From Oryzias latipes (lineage: Eukaryota > Chordata > Actinopteri > Beloniformes > Adrianichthyidae), in NCBI RefSeq assembly GCF_002234675.1, contig NC_019867.2, positions 31,128,614 through 31,192,613 on the forward strand: DNA of 64,000 bases, read 5' to 3'. The notes beneath the pieces are model-generated. The model had not been told where the DNA came from. It made no database searches and saw only the letters and a list, made by a program, of their open reading frames with translations. The position numbers were made by a program, and so were the translations under genes. Each line of letters starts with the position of its first letter. The first letter of the stretch is position 1. Positions 48,901 through 60,767 of this stretch are shown piece after piece.

Positions 48901-49638
48901 CGTGACATAAAAGTGGACATCTGGACACATTGATCCACGCGGCCTTTACTGCACGAGTATCAACTATTGATCAGGAACATTATTGATCTGCTTTAAGGGA
49001 ACACCAAACCAGATTAGTTAGATCGATTATCTGGTCATCGGCATTTTGACCACTTTGTTCCAGATCAGTCAGGATTTTCCTTTGAAGTACGTTGAGAAAA
49101 TAAACCAGAGGGGGAAAATCTGCAGGTGAACCAATAAATAAATAAATAAACTTGAGGATGTGATTAAAACAACAGTTTAGGGTTGAATCGTTTGACATTC
49201 ATTGAAGGACATCTATAGGGAAAACCATTTCTCTTTTAATAAAAACACACTCATTTAATCGATTTCTTGAACAGTGAGGCTGCGGCGAGGAGCAGACAAC
49301 CCCAATCCACCTGCTCCTCGCCACAGCCTGACTGTTAAAAATGTGCAGACGTCCTGCAGACATCCTCTGTGCGTTTGCGGATCACGTGCACACCCGGTGC
49401 GTGCGGTCAGCCAGTACTCGCACCTCACTAACGACTAGAGTGCGACGTGAGAACGGCGTACGACAGCATCCCCCGTCACACGTTATCCCCACGCTTGCCA
49501 CACACACAGCAATGGTACGTTCCGTTGTCACAACGTCCCTTGAGGGTCGTACGGCCGCCTCAGGGGAACTGTGGGACGCTCCTCTCTGTGACCCTCTACA
49601 GGCCTCAAAAACCTACAAAAACACCTGGGCAGGTACCC

Positions 49639-49669
<31 letters not shown>

Positions 49670-51629
49670 ACAGGTGCATGCGACTACGACCTAAAACAGG
49701 AAGTTATTCCCTCTGAGCAGAACTGCTGTTGATTGGTGTAATTCAACAGACGAATCCAGGTGTGATGTCACCCATGTCCAGGGCTCGACATAGCCATTTG
49801 TCCGCTGGCCCGGTCCTGTTTTTCGAGCAGTACGGACCACAAGACTTTATTTTTTACTTGTCCGCTCGGGCCACTAAAATATCTAACAATTAATGCATTT
49901 TTCACCTTTTTCAATAAAGTATATTTTGCGAAAACGTGTAGATTTACCTCGTCTTTATAATTCACTTTTTCTGCTAGTCCTGTGTTCAGACTTCAAGGGT
50001 TTCTATGGGAAACCTTTGATCACTTCTCCTCCTCTCCCGCCTGCGCGCGCGGCTGTCACTGCCGAGCACCACGCGGCACGCGCTCACTCAATTTTTTTTT
50101 CCAAACTTTATTGAATGTAACAATTCAATACTAAACAATGTTAAACAGCAACAACGAAGGAACAAGCCAGTGGGTTATTATTACATTTTAGGCAGATATA
50201 TTTAAACTGACACACATATCAGCGCGCCCCCTGGTGGTTTTTCACCACGATGATCATAAATCCGACACCGTCACTGAAGAGACACTGAAGCATGTCAGAG
50301 ATGTGGAAGACATGGCAGGAATAGATAGGAATATGTTAGATGGAGTGACGGGTGGAATTAGTAGTATGGACAGCAAGATATTTAATGAATGCATTGAAGA
50401 TGAAACTGTATCCACTAAGCTTTAAGCTGAATGTCAAAGAATCAAAGGCAACTCCAAATACCTGAATCTCAGACTCAAATGGAGTATAAGGTCAAACTAC
50501 TTAATTTTGTTTTTCTTTACAACACTGTAAGCAGTAAGTATTTCTAGTTAGCTGAATGATCTCAGTAATTTAATTGTATTTAATTTTTCAATTATTTAAT
50601 TTAATTAGGTAACTAAAGTAACTAAAAAGTAAATGTAACTTTGCAACAGTAACAAAAAGCAGAACCTTAAGGCAGTCAGGGCAAAAAAGTCAATAAAACT
50701 TCTTAACTATTGATTAGGAACAAATGTGAAATAGCAGTGATTAGAAGCAGCATGAAAACTTCTTAACTAGTGTTTCCTACTACACTGCAGTGCTCTCTTC
50801 AAAACATCTGAAACAGACTAGAGCAGATTTAAGTTTGATATGGTCTATTTTTAGTCATTGAAAAGTGTAGAAATAAATGCTAGATGTCACCAGAATGCAC
50901 CAAATTGCACCATATTAAAATTTTCCGGGGGGGCATGCCCCCGGACCCCCCTAAAGTTGCAAGCACCTGCGGAGCGGCGGGTCTTGCTGTGCGCGGTGTC
51001 GGGCCAGTAACTTTCAAAAACTACTGGCCCTGTGGGCCAGTGCAAATTTCTGGGCTATGTCAACCCCTGCCCATAGACGATGCCTTTACCTGTCACAATG
51101 GCGACAGTCGTTGCCATAGATACGATGACCAATCACCGTTGACGGGTTTCGAGATGACGGCGCCCGTATGAGGGAGCAATGGAACTTCCTAATGGAGAAG
51201 GGAGGAGTTAAGCTGTCAGCAGCCTATGTGTGATTCTGAAGCTGCAGGAATCAAAGCGTTTGAGCGCCTCTGCTTTGAGGCAGAGCTACTTCCTGCCTCA
51301 CCGTCTGATGTCAGAGCCAAACATGAAACGGACAAACGCTACATCCATGTCCCATGAAACGGCAAGCGAGGACATGTGACAAAAAACAACTCTGAGTCTG
51401 TTTGGTCTCCAGTCCAAGTGGTTTAGCGGGACGTTTGAGAGAATCCTGTCTTTTCACTTCCTGTCCTGCCAGCACGCCGCACTGACTCTCTGCTGTGTCT
51501 CAGCTTCTCCTCCAGCAGGTCGACAGCAGCTGCTGCAGCTCAGACGTCCTCTGTTGCCTGGCAACAGTGATGCTGCAGGACCGCCAGGACACCGGTGTGA
51601 AACTTGAAGAGCGGACCCTGGCCCCCTGA
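42980..51629 (+). CDS. tti2: TELO2-interacting protein 2 (TTI2)
   Basis: Subunit of the cytosolic TTT complex (TELO2-TTI1-TTI2), which with HSP90 matures PIKK kinases such as mTOR, ATM and ATR. Coding exons: 42980-43456, 43528-43700, 45769-45826, 47096-47224, 47776-47868, 47953-48146, 48462-48605, 48694-48853, 51504-51629. They join in frame with GT-AG sites to 517 aa; human TTI2 is about 508. The best-conserved part is LLLNDDYRPENCMLGVRCLHHI, followed by HFNQAEVVYQALFKHLYT, then HDDVLRLVLTHMEAEHKVALRR, and QRVERVVLGYL. The protein is predicted to be all helical repeats. The last exon is diverged (LLLQQVDSSCC...) but its phase, length and stop fit. Introns are rich in repeats and minisatellites. 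Confidence 0.93.
43915..44235 (-). mobile_element. Likely LINE 3' fragment, inverted
   Basis: 'cttgtggtacacctttattt' and 'agtgtcatctgcaat' read in reverse resemble the reverse transcriptase end of fish LINEs (a similar inverted piece is at 57380-57720 with 'ccctggggaacacctc'). Weak assignment; it could be untranslated repeat. Confidence 0.4.
44450..45740 (+). mobile_element. Non-autonomous DNA element, copy B, enlarged by a minisatellite
   Basis: Left end TGTATTCAGACTGGACAC matches copy A (21380). Shared interior includes 'gttcaaaac', 'aatataaagtttgaa', 'agtcatgtggttttgt' and 'gtctgaatacagacca'. The right end reads 'cccagtctgattacac'. The subterminal part is replaced by the 25-bp array. In tti2 intron 3. 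Confidence 0.65.
45207..45715 (+). repeat. 25-bp minisatellite, about 20 units
   Basis: Unit approximately GACCAAACTAAGGGGACCTG + GTCTG, with recurrent variants (ttctg, gatcaaac, actgag). Variants alternate in an ordered way, as expected from higher-order unequal exchange. Confidence 0.92.
45865..45890 (+). repeat. CA microsatellite
   Basis: Run of (ac)n directly after tti2 exon 4, inside intron 4. Confidence 0.85.
46145..46335 (+). mobile_element. tRNA-derived SINE
   Basis: Head 'aggtgtggtacaggggtaga', body 'cccttgggcaagacactgaac', then 'ggtcgttgtcggttgctgcc'. Related to the remnant at 14925. In tti2 intron 4. Confidence 0.5.
47465..47752 (+). repeat. 24-bp minisatellite, 12 nearly identical units
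   Basis: Unit GATGAAGATGAGGAAGATGT + TGCT, twelve copies with little or no variation. It is open in two plus frames (DEDEEDVA and MKMRKMLL) and on the minus strand (SSSSSATS). It lies in tti2 intron 5 and stops 23 bp before exon 6. Confidence 0.95.
48368..48413. repeat. Perfect 21-bp hairpin in tti2 intron 7
   Basis: Arm 48368-48388 (TGACCTGCTGTTATTTTTGG + G), loop ACGA, arm 48393-48413, complementary at all 21 positions. It is 48 bp upstream of exon 8. Confidence 0.93.
49255..49338. repeat. 26-bp imperfect hairpin
   Basis: AACAGTGAGGCTGCGGCGAG... pairs with ...CTCGCCACAGCCTGACTGTT over about 26 bp with two mismatches and a 15-nt loop. In tti2 intron 9. Confidence 0.75.
49780..51067. mobile_element. 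Non-autonomous hAT-like element in last tti2 intron
   Basis: Ends CAGGGCTCGACATAGCC and GGGCTATGTCAACCCCTG. Flanks 'cccatgtc' and 'cccataga' may be a decayed 8-bp duplication. Inside are LINE-tail-like 'ccaaactttattgaatgtaa' (about 50100) and a 63-codon ORF (50234-50425) with no family features. Confidence 0.65.
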
Positions 51630-52200
51630 AACGCACGGCGTTGGAGGCGGGGCCACAGACTGCACAGGTGGCTTTAAAATAGTTGTGGACATTTGGACAT
51701 CTTGCTCGTCTACCTCTAGTCCCACGAGGATCAAGACTCTGCAGATGTTCTGACCCACGAACTGCTGCAGAGGAAATCAGGGAGGGGTCATCACCGGAGT
51801 GTCAGCAGGTCCGGTCTGTGGTTCCGAACCGCTGAGCTCTGCTGCTGCTTCTTCAGACGGCAGCGCTGAAAAACACAGACAGCTCCTAAGGGGGCGGAGT
51901 TTCTGAACATCAGAGTATTTGACGTTTGGCCTGTTTGGCAGAACACGTCTGTGAGTTTTTATAAAAAATATTAAAATGTTTCCCTTCAGATGTTTCTGTC
52001 ACAGGATTTTCTTCAACCTTCAGTTGTTCTAGAAACATAAACCCACTGGAGGATCACCGTTACCACCTTTTTTCTTCCTTTAGTCTCTTCCAATAAATGT
52101 GAGCAGTTTAACAGGAAATTGAATTAAAAATTACTTATTAAATTGCAAAGTTTTGTTTTCCTTTAGTTGACTTTAGCTGTTAGCATTCACATGTATTTTA
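51630..52200 (+). other. tti2 3' UTR and flank
   Basis: Sequence after the tti2 stop; 'ccaataaatgtg' at about 52090 is a possible polyadenylation signal. No other gene seen. Confidence 0.4.
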
Positions 52201-53300
52201 AGTCTCACTCAAATCATCTTCTGATCTGTTCCCAGCCGTCTTTTAATTACAATGATACCATTTTCAGCCAAAATCCCAAAACCTGCGTCTTTTTCTAGGA
52301 CATAGTTTCTGCAGAGCAGCAAGAGTTCATTAGAGTTGTGGGCGGGACAGGAGTAAGCCTGACCCAATTTCCCATCATCCGTTTGTGACACTCTCCCTCT
52401 AGCTTACAGCCCCTCTAGGCTGATTTCCACGGCCGTCGGCGGTCTGTTGGCGGTACGCATGCAGTCCGTCTGCGCTGCGTCTCGTTGACACATAAAAATA
52501 GAGCCGCATTAATCAATTCGTGGCCTCCGTCATGTCTGCGTTCCACGTTCGTCCCTCGGCACCGAAACACAAGCTTTACGTTCTACTTCCAGTCCGCTAA
52601 CGCATCAACTTCATGTCAAAAAGTCGGGAATCTGAACGGGTCCAAGTTTCAAAATGAACACTCCCATTGTACTTTCAAAATAAAAGGTTCTTTCGTGTTT
52701 AAGGCGAGGTGCTCATGTTAAATACATCAGGTAACAGTGGCGTCCATTTTCCCCGTGGAGGACAACAGTTTTGGAAGAACAAAAACAAACAATGTTTATG
52801 ACAAAACATTTTACAAAGACTGAGTGAGGAAGAGGAGGACGTGGGGTTAAAACTTGACTGCTCAAGTTTTGGGTGACCCAAGAGGACGGGACAAACCACT
52901 CCTACGGGACCCAGAGGGGAGGGAGACGACGTAAAATAACGGATGGCCGTTAGACGGACTCTCCAACTCTGCAACCGAGTTGCACCACCGGCGGACCAAT
53001 GGAAATTCAGGGTCACGACGCAAGCTAACATTAGCGGTGCAGCAAAAATGGCAGCAATATCAGATCTATCCAGCCGTACAGTTTAGATCCAGATTCCAGC
53101 TCAGACGAGGAAAACAAAGACGTTCATGGATCCGTTTGTCTGCAGGTGGATGATCAGAATGGAGCAGAGCCGGGAGACTTTGGCCTGCCGTTGTAGGTCC
53201 TACATCACAAATAGAATCTTTTTCAAACTTCATTTTTTTCATCTGCTCCTGATTCAAATCATTTTTAATAAATAAAAACTCAGAAATGCAAATTTAATCT
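52200..53300 (+). repeat. Dispersed repeat shared with 23720-24320, with an insert
   Basis: Outer parts (52200-52420 and 53020-53300) match the repeat in slc18a1 intron 9. The middle roughly 600 bp (52420-53020) is not in the other copy and could be a separate insertion, but I found no clean terminal repeats or duplication. Confidence 0.55.
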
Positions 53301-53506
53301 TAATTTTCTTTATAAATGTCCTCCATTACGAGAAAAACACCACAAGAACACGTTAAAAACACTGTTTTCTTCAGAGTGGGCCTTCAATAGACATTTATCT
53401 CTGCAGACCTAAATATCCTTGTAAAGAAGTAAGACATTGCTGATAAAGTGTAGGTACTGTGAGTTTGACCATATTTATCTAAACTAAATAACAAATCCTT
53501 TTTGCT

Positions 53507-56500
53507 CTAAAGAAAAACATTACTTTTCATTTTCTGGTCGCAGCATTTGGTAACCGACATGTTCAGGTCTGCTTCTATCTCTGGTTTCTGAGGATCACTC
53601 ATGGGATTTGTAGTTTTTCTGACCTGATGCTGTTTGGCAGCTTTGAGATGAGACGAAGCTTCTTCTCTTTGGTTTCCCACTTCCTGTTGGAGCTCCTCCT
53701 CTTTCTGGGTACGTTTGTGTTTCACATCTGTCAGTGCCTGCTGCTCCAGCAGAACGCGTTTCAGCTCTGAATTATAAAAACAGATTTTTAGAAACGGATC
53801 AAAACCTGGTCAAACATGCCAATAGTGGGGTTACCTGCTCGCTGCATGCTAAGCTCCGCCTTCAACGCAGCCAGTCTTCGCTCTTCCTCCCTGCTCTGAG
53901 CTTCTCGCTGCTTCTCCTGAAAGAACCCGGTTTCTGATTTTGAGCGAGTAGGTGTGTGGAAGCAGAGTTCTTCCTTCACATTAGAAATCTGCTGGTCAGG
54001 GGTTGTGATCTTACCTGACAGGTGAGTGAGTCCAGACGCCTCTGAGCCTCCTGGCAGTCTGAGAGCACGTCAGCGAGTCTGCACACAGACAGACATGAAA
54101 CTTGCTCAGAGCTTCCTGTTCGGATCCAGGTGTTCTCCTCACCTGTCTGCTGCTGCGTCAGTCTTCCTGTTTAGCTGTTGGAGCTCCTCATTTCTCCTCC
54201 TCAGCATCTCTTCCAACTCCACCAGAGCCCGCTGCTGCTTTTGCCTCCTCTCCGTCAGCTGCTGCTCCTCGTCCTGAAGCGTCCTGCAGGTCAGGTCACA
54301 CCCTGAGGTCACAGCATGAGGTCACATGATCGCCTCCTGAGGTCAGACTGTGTGGGGTACCTAAGGTGCTCGGCAGCCTCCAGCAGACAGGTGGCGCTGT
54401 CCTCAACTCTGTGCTGCAGCTCAGCAGCCTGGAGGCGGTGCAGATGGGTAAATGAAGCGGTCTGCGTGTCAGCCCGTGTGCACGTGTCTGTGTACCTGGT
54501 CTCTGGTGGCGTGCACGCAGCGCTGAGCTTCCAGCAGCCGCCGGTCGGCTTCTCGCAGCTCGGCTCGCCTCTTCAGCAGCGTTTTCTCCACACACTCCAC
54601 CTCATCGCAGACCTGCATCACACTCCTGCACAAACACACTGTTCCTGCCTCTACTTCTGTGACGTGCGCTGTTCTCTGACAGAAGCTACAGCGACCTGAA
54701 AGGGCAGGAGAGCCAACAGTTACCCATGTCGTCGGTGCCGCTGGTCTGAGTTTTCCAGTCTGAGCTTCTTATTCTTCTTCTTGGCTCGTCTTTCTGTGTC
54801 TTCTTCCTCACACCTGTCGGCGCACACCTGCTGACAGACACACCCACTCCGGGTTTTTCCTTGAAACATTGACTTTCGGTCAAAAGAATCATTTTCAGAA
54901 CTAAACCAAAGCAAATCTCAGATATACAAACATGAAACCGAGTGGATGAAAGCACCGACACGTCTGAACGGGTAAACTCGGACGTCCACCTCCAGATTCT
55001 GAGTGGGACGAAGCTTGAAGCTCTGTTGGGTTCAGATATTAGACAGCCCACCTGCCAATTGAAAATCTTGTCCCTAAAAATGATCAAATTTCAGCCTCTG
55101 CAGCCAAGAGAGCGACTCCAGCCTCTTGGACATGGAACGCCCTCACTTGCACAGACTCCTGCCTCACAGGCAGGAGTCTGTGTGGGACGCTGAGCATTAG
55201 GACAGCAGGCAGCCTGACGGTCCAGGTTCCCTTACTAAGGGCCGTCCTCTCCCTGGACGGGCCAAGCGGAGGGTCGGTTTGCATTTCCAACAGCATGTCA
55301 AACCTGTTTCCAGTCCATGTTGAACTCTAGCAGCGATCACTGGAACACTGAACATCTACGGGTTTCCAGGGACCAGAGGGAGTCTGGTTTGGATTTAGAA
55401 TTCCATCTCTGTTTTTATGCAGATGATGTTGTTCTGTTGGCTTCATTGAACCAGGGCCTTCAACGTGCACCAGGTGGTCTGGACTCCAGTGTGAAGAGGG
55501 TGGAATGAGAAAAGCTTGGAAGTCGGAGGCCATGGTTCTAGATCGTGGAGCGGGACAGAATGGGTGCAGCAGCTGCAGACCACATCAGTCTGTTGTAGTC
55601 AAAGGAGCAGAGCTGAAAGGCAAAATCGCTTTGGGGACGAATGGATGTTCCTCCCTTCCCCTACGGTCCTGACTTCACTAAACAACAATCGAACCTTCAG
55701 GAAAAACGTTTATTAATCTGGGCAGCTGATGATGAGTGGGGGGGGGGGGCAGAAGCGGAACCACCTGGAAATGTCTGTGACACCTTTGAGGAAATAAAGA
55801 AACAACAGGAACACGATGCACAGGATGTGAGCATAGAGCTGTGAGCATAGAACTGCACTCGTTACACTTCCTTTGCTTAAGTTCCAGTCTGACCCCGCCC
55901 CCCACCGATAGACACTAATCATCTGTTTTCTTTGTGACAATAATGATTTAAAACACCTCAGCTTTGCTGACTTTACTGACTGATGCTGCGTGTCGCGCGT
56001 CAACATCACCTCTGCCTCCTCTCAAATGCTCAACGCTCGTCTAGAAATGTGCTCATAAACCAAACCAGGGGTGTCCACATCCAGGCCTAGAGGGCCGGCC
56101 TCCTGCTGCTTTTCAACAAATCAACAAATCAACTATGAACTCGACGCTCCAGATGCAAGTTCTCAGCCTGATGATGGCTACATGGAAGCACTGACTGCAG
56201 ATCTCATCATGTATGGAAGACACAGTTGAGGATTAGAGATCAGGTTTATTTTTGTAAGAAAACATCGGTAATCCCGTCTCCATGTCTGACTTTCCCGTCT
56301 GCTGCTGTAGTGGCGCCTGAATGACGCGTTCAAACTTTATCATTAAGTTTAGGAGGAAATCAGTCAGATGCTCCTCAATTTTAGATTTAGAAAAAAAATT
56401 TAGATCGCGTCCATTGACTTAACTGGACGCCCCTGGCGTGCAATTGGCGATGGGTGTAACGCAGCTTCAGGCTTGAAAACACGCATGTGTGTTTTTCACA

Positions 56501-58212
56501 CGGCTGCTGGTGTTAAAGCTGAAGAAAAGGCAGCTGTGAATTGTGAGGGTTACTTCTTCCATCTTCTTGTGAATCTTTCTTTTCTGCTTTGACTGTTTAG
56601 CTCAGAAAGAGGAGACAGCAGTTCTTGCAGGACTCGGGTGGATGCTGTGGTGTAGTGTGAGCACCTGAGTCTGCAGCAGCTCCATCCTGTAGTTCAGAGC
56701 TCTCAGCTGCTCCGTGGTGCATGTCAGCCGCTCTGCTGTCAGCTGATCAGCATCACTCATGGACCTCCTGAGCTGCCGTACTTTCCTGTTGAGGTGGCCG
56801 ATGCTCCTCCGGTGGTCATCGCCCAGCGAGTCCAGCTGAAGAGCAGACAGCAGAGGCGTGAGGCAGAGCGCCGCTCCACTGCGTCCCTCAGGCGGCTGAC
56901 ATCAGACCTGCTGCCGCAGAACGTCCCGCTCCTGCTGGACGGCCCGAAGTTCAGCACGACTCCGCTCCAGCTCCGCCTCCTAATGGACCAACATCCACCG
57001 GGGGCAGTTTCAGAGATCTGATTGTCTGCAGATTCTAAAACGTCCTGCAGGGGAACTCAAACTCCGCTACGTATCACAGTTTAGCATCAAACCAGAAAAA
57101 TACTTCAATCCATGAGAACTAAACGTGAAGCCAACTGCAATTCCAAAAATCTTTTCTCCCCTAAAGTTCAGCTTTTCAGTTCAGCAGGTGTGGATTCAGT
57201 TTTGTTGAGTTTACCTGTTCCTGTTTGGAGTTCTCATTGGACTGATGTGATGCTACTTCCTGGTTTAGTGAGGATCTGAACTGAAGCTGCCTTTACTGAG
57301 TCTAGACAGCGGTTTCACCTGAACGCCTGAATAATTCTCTCCAGGTCGGATTCATACAGAATAGATTCTGACTACGTTTTTAGAAGGTAAAGTTTAAGTC
57401 CGAGTCCATGATTACGTTAAGATCTCGAACTTGACTCGTCATCCGGTTGACAGACAAGTCAAGTGATAAAACACAGCATGTTTTATCACCTGCTGTGACT
57501 GAAATGTCAATCTGAGAGTCATCCACTGTTATGATACAGAAATGCAGCAAAATCAATGACTTAGTGGATGCATGTATGTTTTAGATCAAACAAAAAAAAG
57601 TCCCAGGATGGACCCCTGGGGAACACCTCAAGCACAGTTTCTAATGTCAACAAAGTGATTCCTGTGTTCAAGCTGGGACTTAAACCATTCCAGGGGGGTA
57701 GAGACGCCCAGCCGGTCCTCTGTTGTCTATAAAACCAAACGCAGATTCTTCAACACTTCATGCTGTTCACACTGAACAAGCAAGAAGGGTCTTCTTCTTC
57801 TTTTCTTTTTCTACAGTTTCATGTCTGCCCCAAAGTTGGAAGAGGCTTGGTGCAAAATGTGGAAGTGGTGCAAATCACGTAAATCTTGCTTGAGACTTTT
57901 TCTTTGACAGCTCTACTCCGATATGATAAACTCTTGGCATTGTATCATTTTGACCGTGCACAAAGTGCAACTATTACTTTCTAATGATCAATTTTTAAAC
58001 AGTTGGTACTTCTGTCAAGTAAAAGCGACAAGAGAAAGTGCTGAGGTTTGTTGAGTGCAGACAGGTCCATCTACTGGACAAACATGGAGAACGTGGACCT
58101 GTGTGAGCCTCTGCTCCAGCTGCCTGTAGCGTCCCTCAGCGTCCTCCAGGTGGAGCCGCAGAGTCTGGTTTTCAGACTGCAGACTGTCCACTTGCTGCTG
58201 TGAGGACTGAGC
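53507..58212 (-). CDS. cntrl: Centriolin-like coiled-coil protein, partial gene
   Basis: Ten minus-strand exons in consistent phase: 58212-58099, 56979-56908, 56835-56665, 54830-54724, 54625-54496, 54428-54361, 54283-54143, 54078-54015, 53916-53835, 53766-53624 (364 codons), then readthrough to a stop at about 53507. All is heptad-rich coiled coil. The segment VCDEVECVEKTLLKRRAELR, and the exons after it, match my memory of the middle of centriolin (CNTRL), a centrosome and midbody protein of over 2000 aa in mammals. No start exon is visible; the gene probably begins beyond the right edge. The 3' half expected of centriolin is not seen before tti2, so the gene may be truncated or a partial duplicate. 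Family call is from recall and needs a search. Confidence 0.65.
55080..55700 (+). mobile_element. LINE reverse transcriptase fragment
   Basis: FYADDVVLLASLNQGLQRA (about 55410-55470) is the catalytic YADD box of a fish LINE, followed by a diverged KSEAMVLD-like stretch ('ccatggttctagatc'). Upstream 55080-55320 probably belongs to the same element. It sits in an intron of the centriolin-like gene, antisense to it. Confidence 0.65.
56065..56200. repeat. Possible hAT MITE remnant
   Basis: Begins 'caggggtgtccacatccagg', a start I associate with teleost hAT MITEs. The other end was not located. Confidence 0.35.
57380..57760 (-). mobile_element. Probable inverted LINE fragment
   Basis: Contains 'atggacccctggggaacacc', similar to the inverted fragment at 43915-44235. 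Coding sense could not be restored by eye; weak call. Confidence 0.35.
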
Positions 58213-58440
58213 CTGAAACACACAAACACACAACACTCACACACTAGATGTTCACACCCACAACGGTCAAACGCACAACTTTCATACAATGTTCACACCC
58301 ACAACATTCACAAGCACAGCTTTCACACACAGCATTTACACGCACAACGTTCACAAACACAAAAACATTAACAATACATTTACACACAACATTCACACGG
58401 ACAAAGTCCACATGAATCACATTCTCACACACAAATATCA
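58213..58440. repeat. 15-bp VNTR, first block
   Basis: Degenerate repeats of the type ACACACAACGTTCAC start right at the upstream edge of the first visible centriolin-like exon. On the minus strand they read as CVNVV-type repeats, on the plus strand as THNVH. Confidence 0.8.
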
Positions 58441-59076
58441 GACAGTTATTTTACTTTCATTCAAATGAATTCAATTAAGTAGGTGTAACTTTGGTGCTGC
58501 TGTTAGAGTGGCACTGCAAGGAATTGTGGGATATCATTCCCCTTGCCTGTCTGGACGGATTTGGGTTTAAGTGTGGGTTTTTGACCAAATGTGTTTAGTT
58601 GTTTAGCTGTTTTACTGTGTTTTGCTGAGTTATTTGTCCTTTTATGTTTAATTCTTTCTGCACCATGAGTGAGAGGGAGGAAGAGGATCATAAGTTTATT
58701 TAGCTCCCCTAGTGCTCAGGGGTGTAATGTTGAAGTCAGCGAAAGGGTACATGACAGTATGTTTCATACTGCAAATCCATTTTGTTTCATTCATTTTATT
58801 GTTATAGGCTCAAACTCAGACATACGAGAGTTCACAATGTACAATAAATTGAGATGGAAAAATATTTAATTGAATTATGTAAATTTGAGTTGTATAAACA
58901 ATAATTGAGTTGGATCGACATAAGAAATTTAGTTGAATAAATTTAACTCAATTACTTGTTACCAATAGAAGTAATTCATGTAACATAGTCCAGCAGATGA
59001 GCTTCATCAGATGGAGTTGGGGGACGGCTGGGGGCGCGAGACAAGCCAGAGGTTGGATTAGGGCTGCACAATTTAA

Positions 59077-59286
59077 CCCTTGTGCTATCCTAGGCACTTT
59101 AACATTAGGAGTTGGGTCATCTAGACCCACTAGACAGTGCGCTGTACCTTTTTTCTTCAATGATTTGTGATCTTCACTGGTGTCCATGGATTACATGAAA
59201 TCTTTCCACCTTTATCCACCTTTGTCATGGTAGGGAGAACACCTCAATGGAAGGGGGGGGGGGGGTCATCTAAGATAGCACAAGGG
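59077..59286 (-). mobile_element. TTAA MITE (reverse), copy at 59 kb
   Basis: TTAA at 59073-59076, CCCTTGTGCTATCC to AAGATAGCACAAGGG. The right flank 'ctaggggactgcagtgcaac' recurs after the copy at 60582, showing shared ancestry by duplication. Confidence 0.85.
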
Positions 59287-59591
59287 CTAGGGGACTGCAG
59301 TGCAACAGCGTGTCCTGAACATGAAGTGAAACTCATTGATCTTCACTGGTGTCCATGGATTTTCAAACTCAGTGAAAATGAGTTTGAAACCCCTACACAA
59401 TGTTCACACACACACCATGCTGACACAAACTATGTGCTCACACATAACATTCACACATATGACATTCAAAAATAACCTTTACACACACAATGTTCACACA
59501 CACAACGTTCACAAACATAACATTAACATAAAATGTTCACAAGCTCAATGTTCACACAAATACACAAAACATTCACACAGACCACATGTAA

Positions 59592-59795
59592 CCCTTGTGC
59601 CATCTTAGATGACCCCCCCTTCCATTGACGTGTTCTCCCTACCATGACAAAGGTGGATAAATGTGGAAAGATTTCATGTAATCCACGGACACCAGTGAAG
59701 ATCACAAATCATTGAAGAAAAAAGGTTCAGAGCACTGTCTAGTGGGTCTAGATGACCCCACTCCCAACGTTAAAGTGCCTAGGATAGCACAAGGG
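59592..59795 (+). mobile_element. TTAA MITE inside the VNTR
   Basis: CCCTTGTGCCATCTTAG to CCTAGGATAGCACAAGGG; TTAA at 59796-59799, GTAA on the left. Confidence 0.85.
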
Positions 59796-60127
59796 TTAAA
59801 CACAACGTTCCCACAGACAATGTTAAAATGGACCACGTTCGCACACACAATGTTCAAACACATACTATTCTCTTAAACAACCTTCACACGCACAACATTT
59901 ACACATACGTTTACTTGCAGAACGTTCACAGACACCACATTAACACACACAATGTTGACAACCACTACGTTCACATGCACAGCGTTGACACATCCAACGT
60001 TCGCACAAACATCCTTCTCAGAGACATTCAGGATCTCGATTAGGAAAAGCAAAAGCAAAAACACAGTGACTGATTCATGAAGCAAAAGCTGAAACTCACG
60101 ACTGACAGCTGCGTGTTCCAAAACACT

Positions 60128-60200
60128 TGGAGAATGCGGGCATCGATCCCGCTACCTCTCGCATGCTAAGCGAGCGCTCTACCATTTGAGCTAATTCCCC
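60128..60200 (-). tRNA. tRNA-Ala (AGC)
   Basis: 73 nt on the minus strand. The acceptor stem GGGGAAT pairs with ATTCTCC (one G-U), discriminator A. A box TAGCTCAAATGG; D arm GCTC/GAGC; anticodon arm CTCGC-TTAGCAT-GCGAG with AGC; T arm GCGGG-ATCGATG-CCCGC. All stems pair. A TTTT terminator lies a few bases past the 3' end. CCA is not encoded, as in eukaryotes. Confidence 0.92.
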
Positions 60201-60388
60201 AGCTGGAGCACCCCATCCCCCACTTTTCCATCACATCACTGCAGTCTGGGCAGACCACTTCCCATGGAGCAGTTCAGGCAGCAGACATCGGATCCTATCC
60301 GACAAATTAGGAAAGGCAAAAGCAAAAACACAGTAGGACTGAAGGATGAAACAAAAGCTAAAGCTAAGAAGCATGTTTCAAAACACTT

Positions 60389-60428
60389 TGGGGAATGCGG
60401 GCATTGATCCTGCTACCCCTCACATTCT
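60389..60428 (-). pseudogene. tRNA-Ala 3' half (relic)
   Basis: Matches the T arm and acceptor 3' strand (gaatgcgggcattgatcctg) but the anticodon and D arms are replaced by 'cacattcttttcctc'. It cannot fold as a tRNA. Confidence 0.8.
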
Positions 60429-60581
60429 TTTCCTCAAAGTTTTTTTTAAAGTTTGTTTAAAATTAATACAAAATAGAGAAGTTGATATAAATTGAGGATT
60501 TTGCAATACCACTTTGACCACTTGTGACGGTTAGAAGTTGGGCGATAAGTGAAACACACTTCCCGCACATAATACCTGTAA

Positions 60582-60767
60582 CCCTTGTGCTATCCTAGGC
60601 ACTTTAACATTGGGAGTGGGGTCATCTAGACCCACCAGACAGTGCGCTGAACCTTTTTTCTTCAAGATTTCATGGATTACATGAAATCTTTCCACCTTTA
60701 TCCACCTTTGTCATGGTCGGGAGAACACGTCAATGTAAGGGTGGGGTCATCTAAGATAGCACAAGGG
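60582..60767 (-). mobile_element. TTAA MITE (reverse), internally shortened
   Basis: CCCTTGTGCTATCC to AAGATAGCACAAGGG, 186 bp; about 20 bp are missing in the middle ('ttcaagatttcatggatt'). Right flank 'ctaggggactacagtacaac' as in the 59-kb copy. Confidence 0.83.

Noticed and set aside
58215-58440. CRISPR-like regular repeats
   Set aside because: Units are degenerate, without unique spacers, in a vertebrate genome. This is a VNTR.
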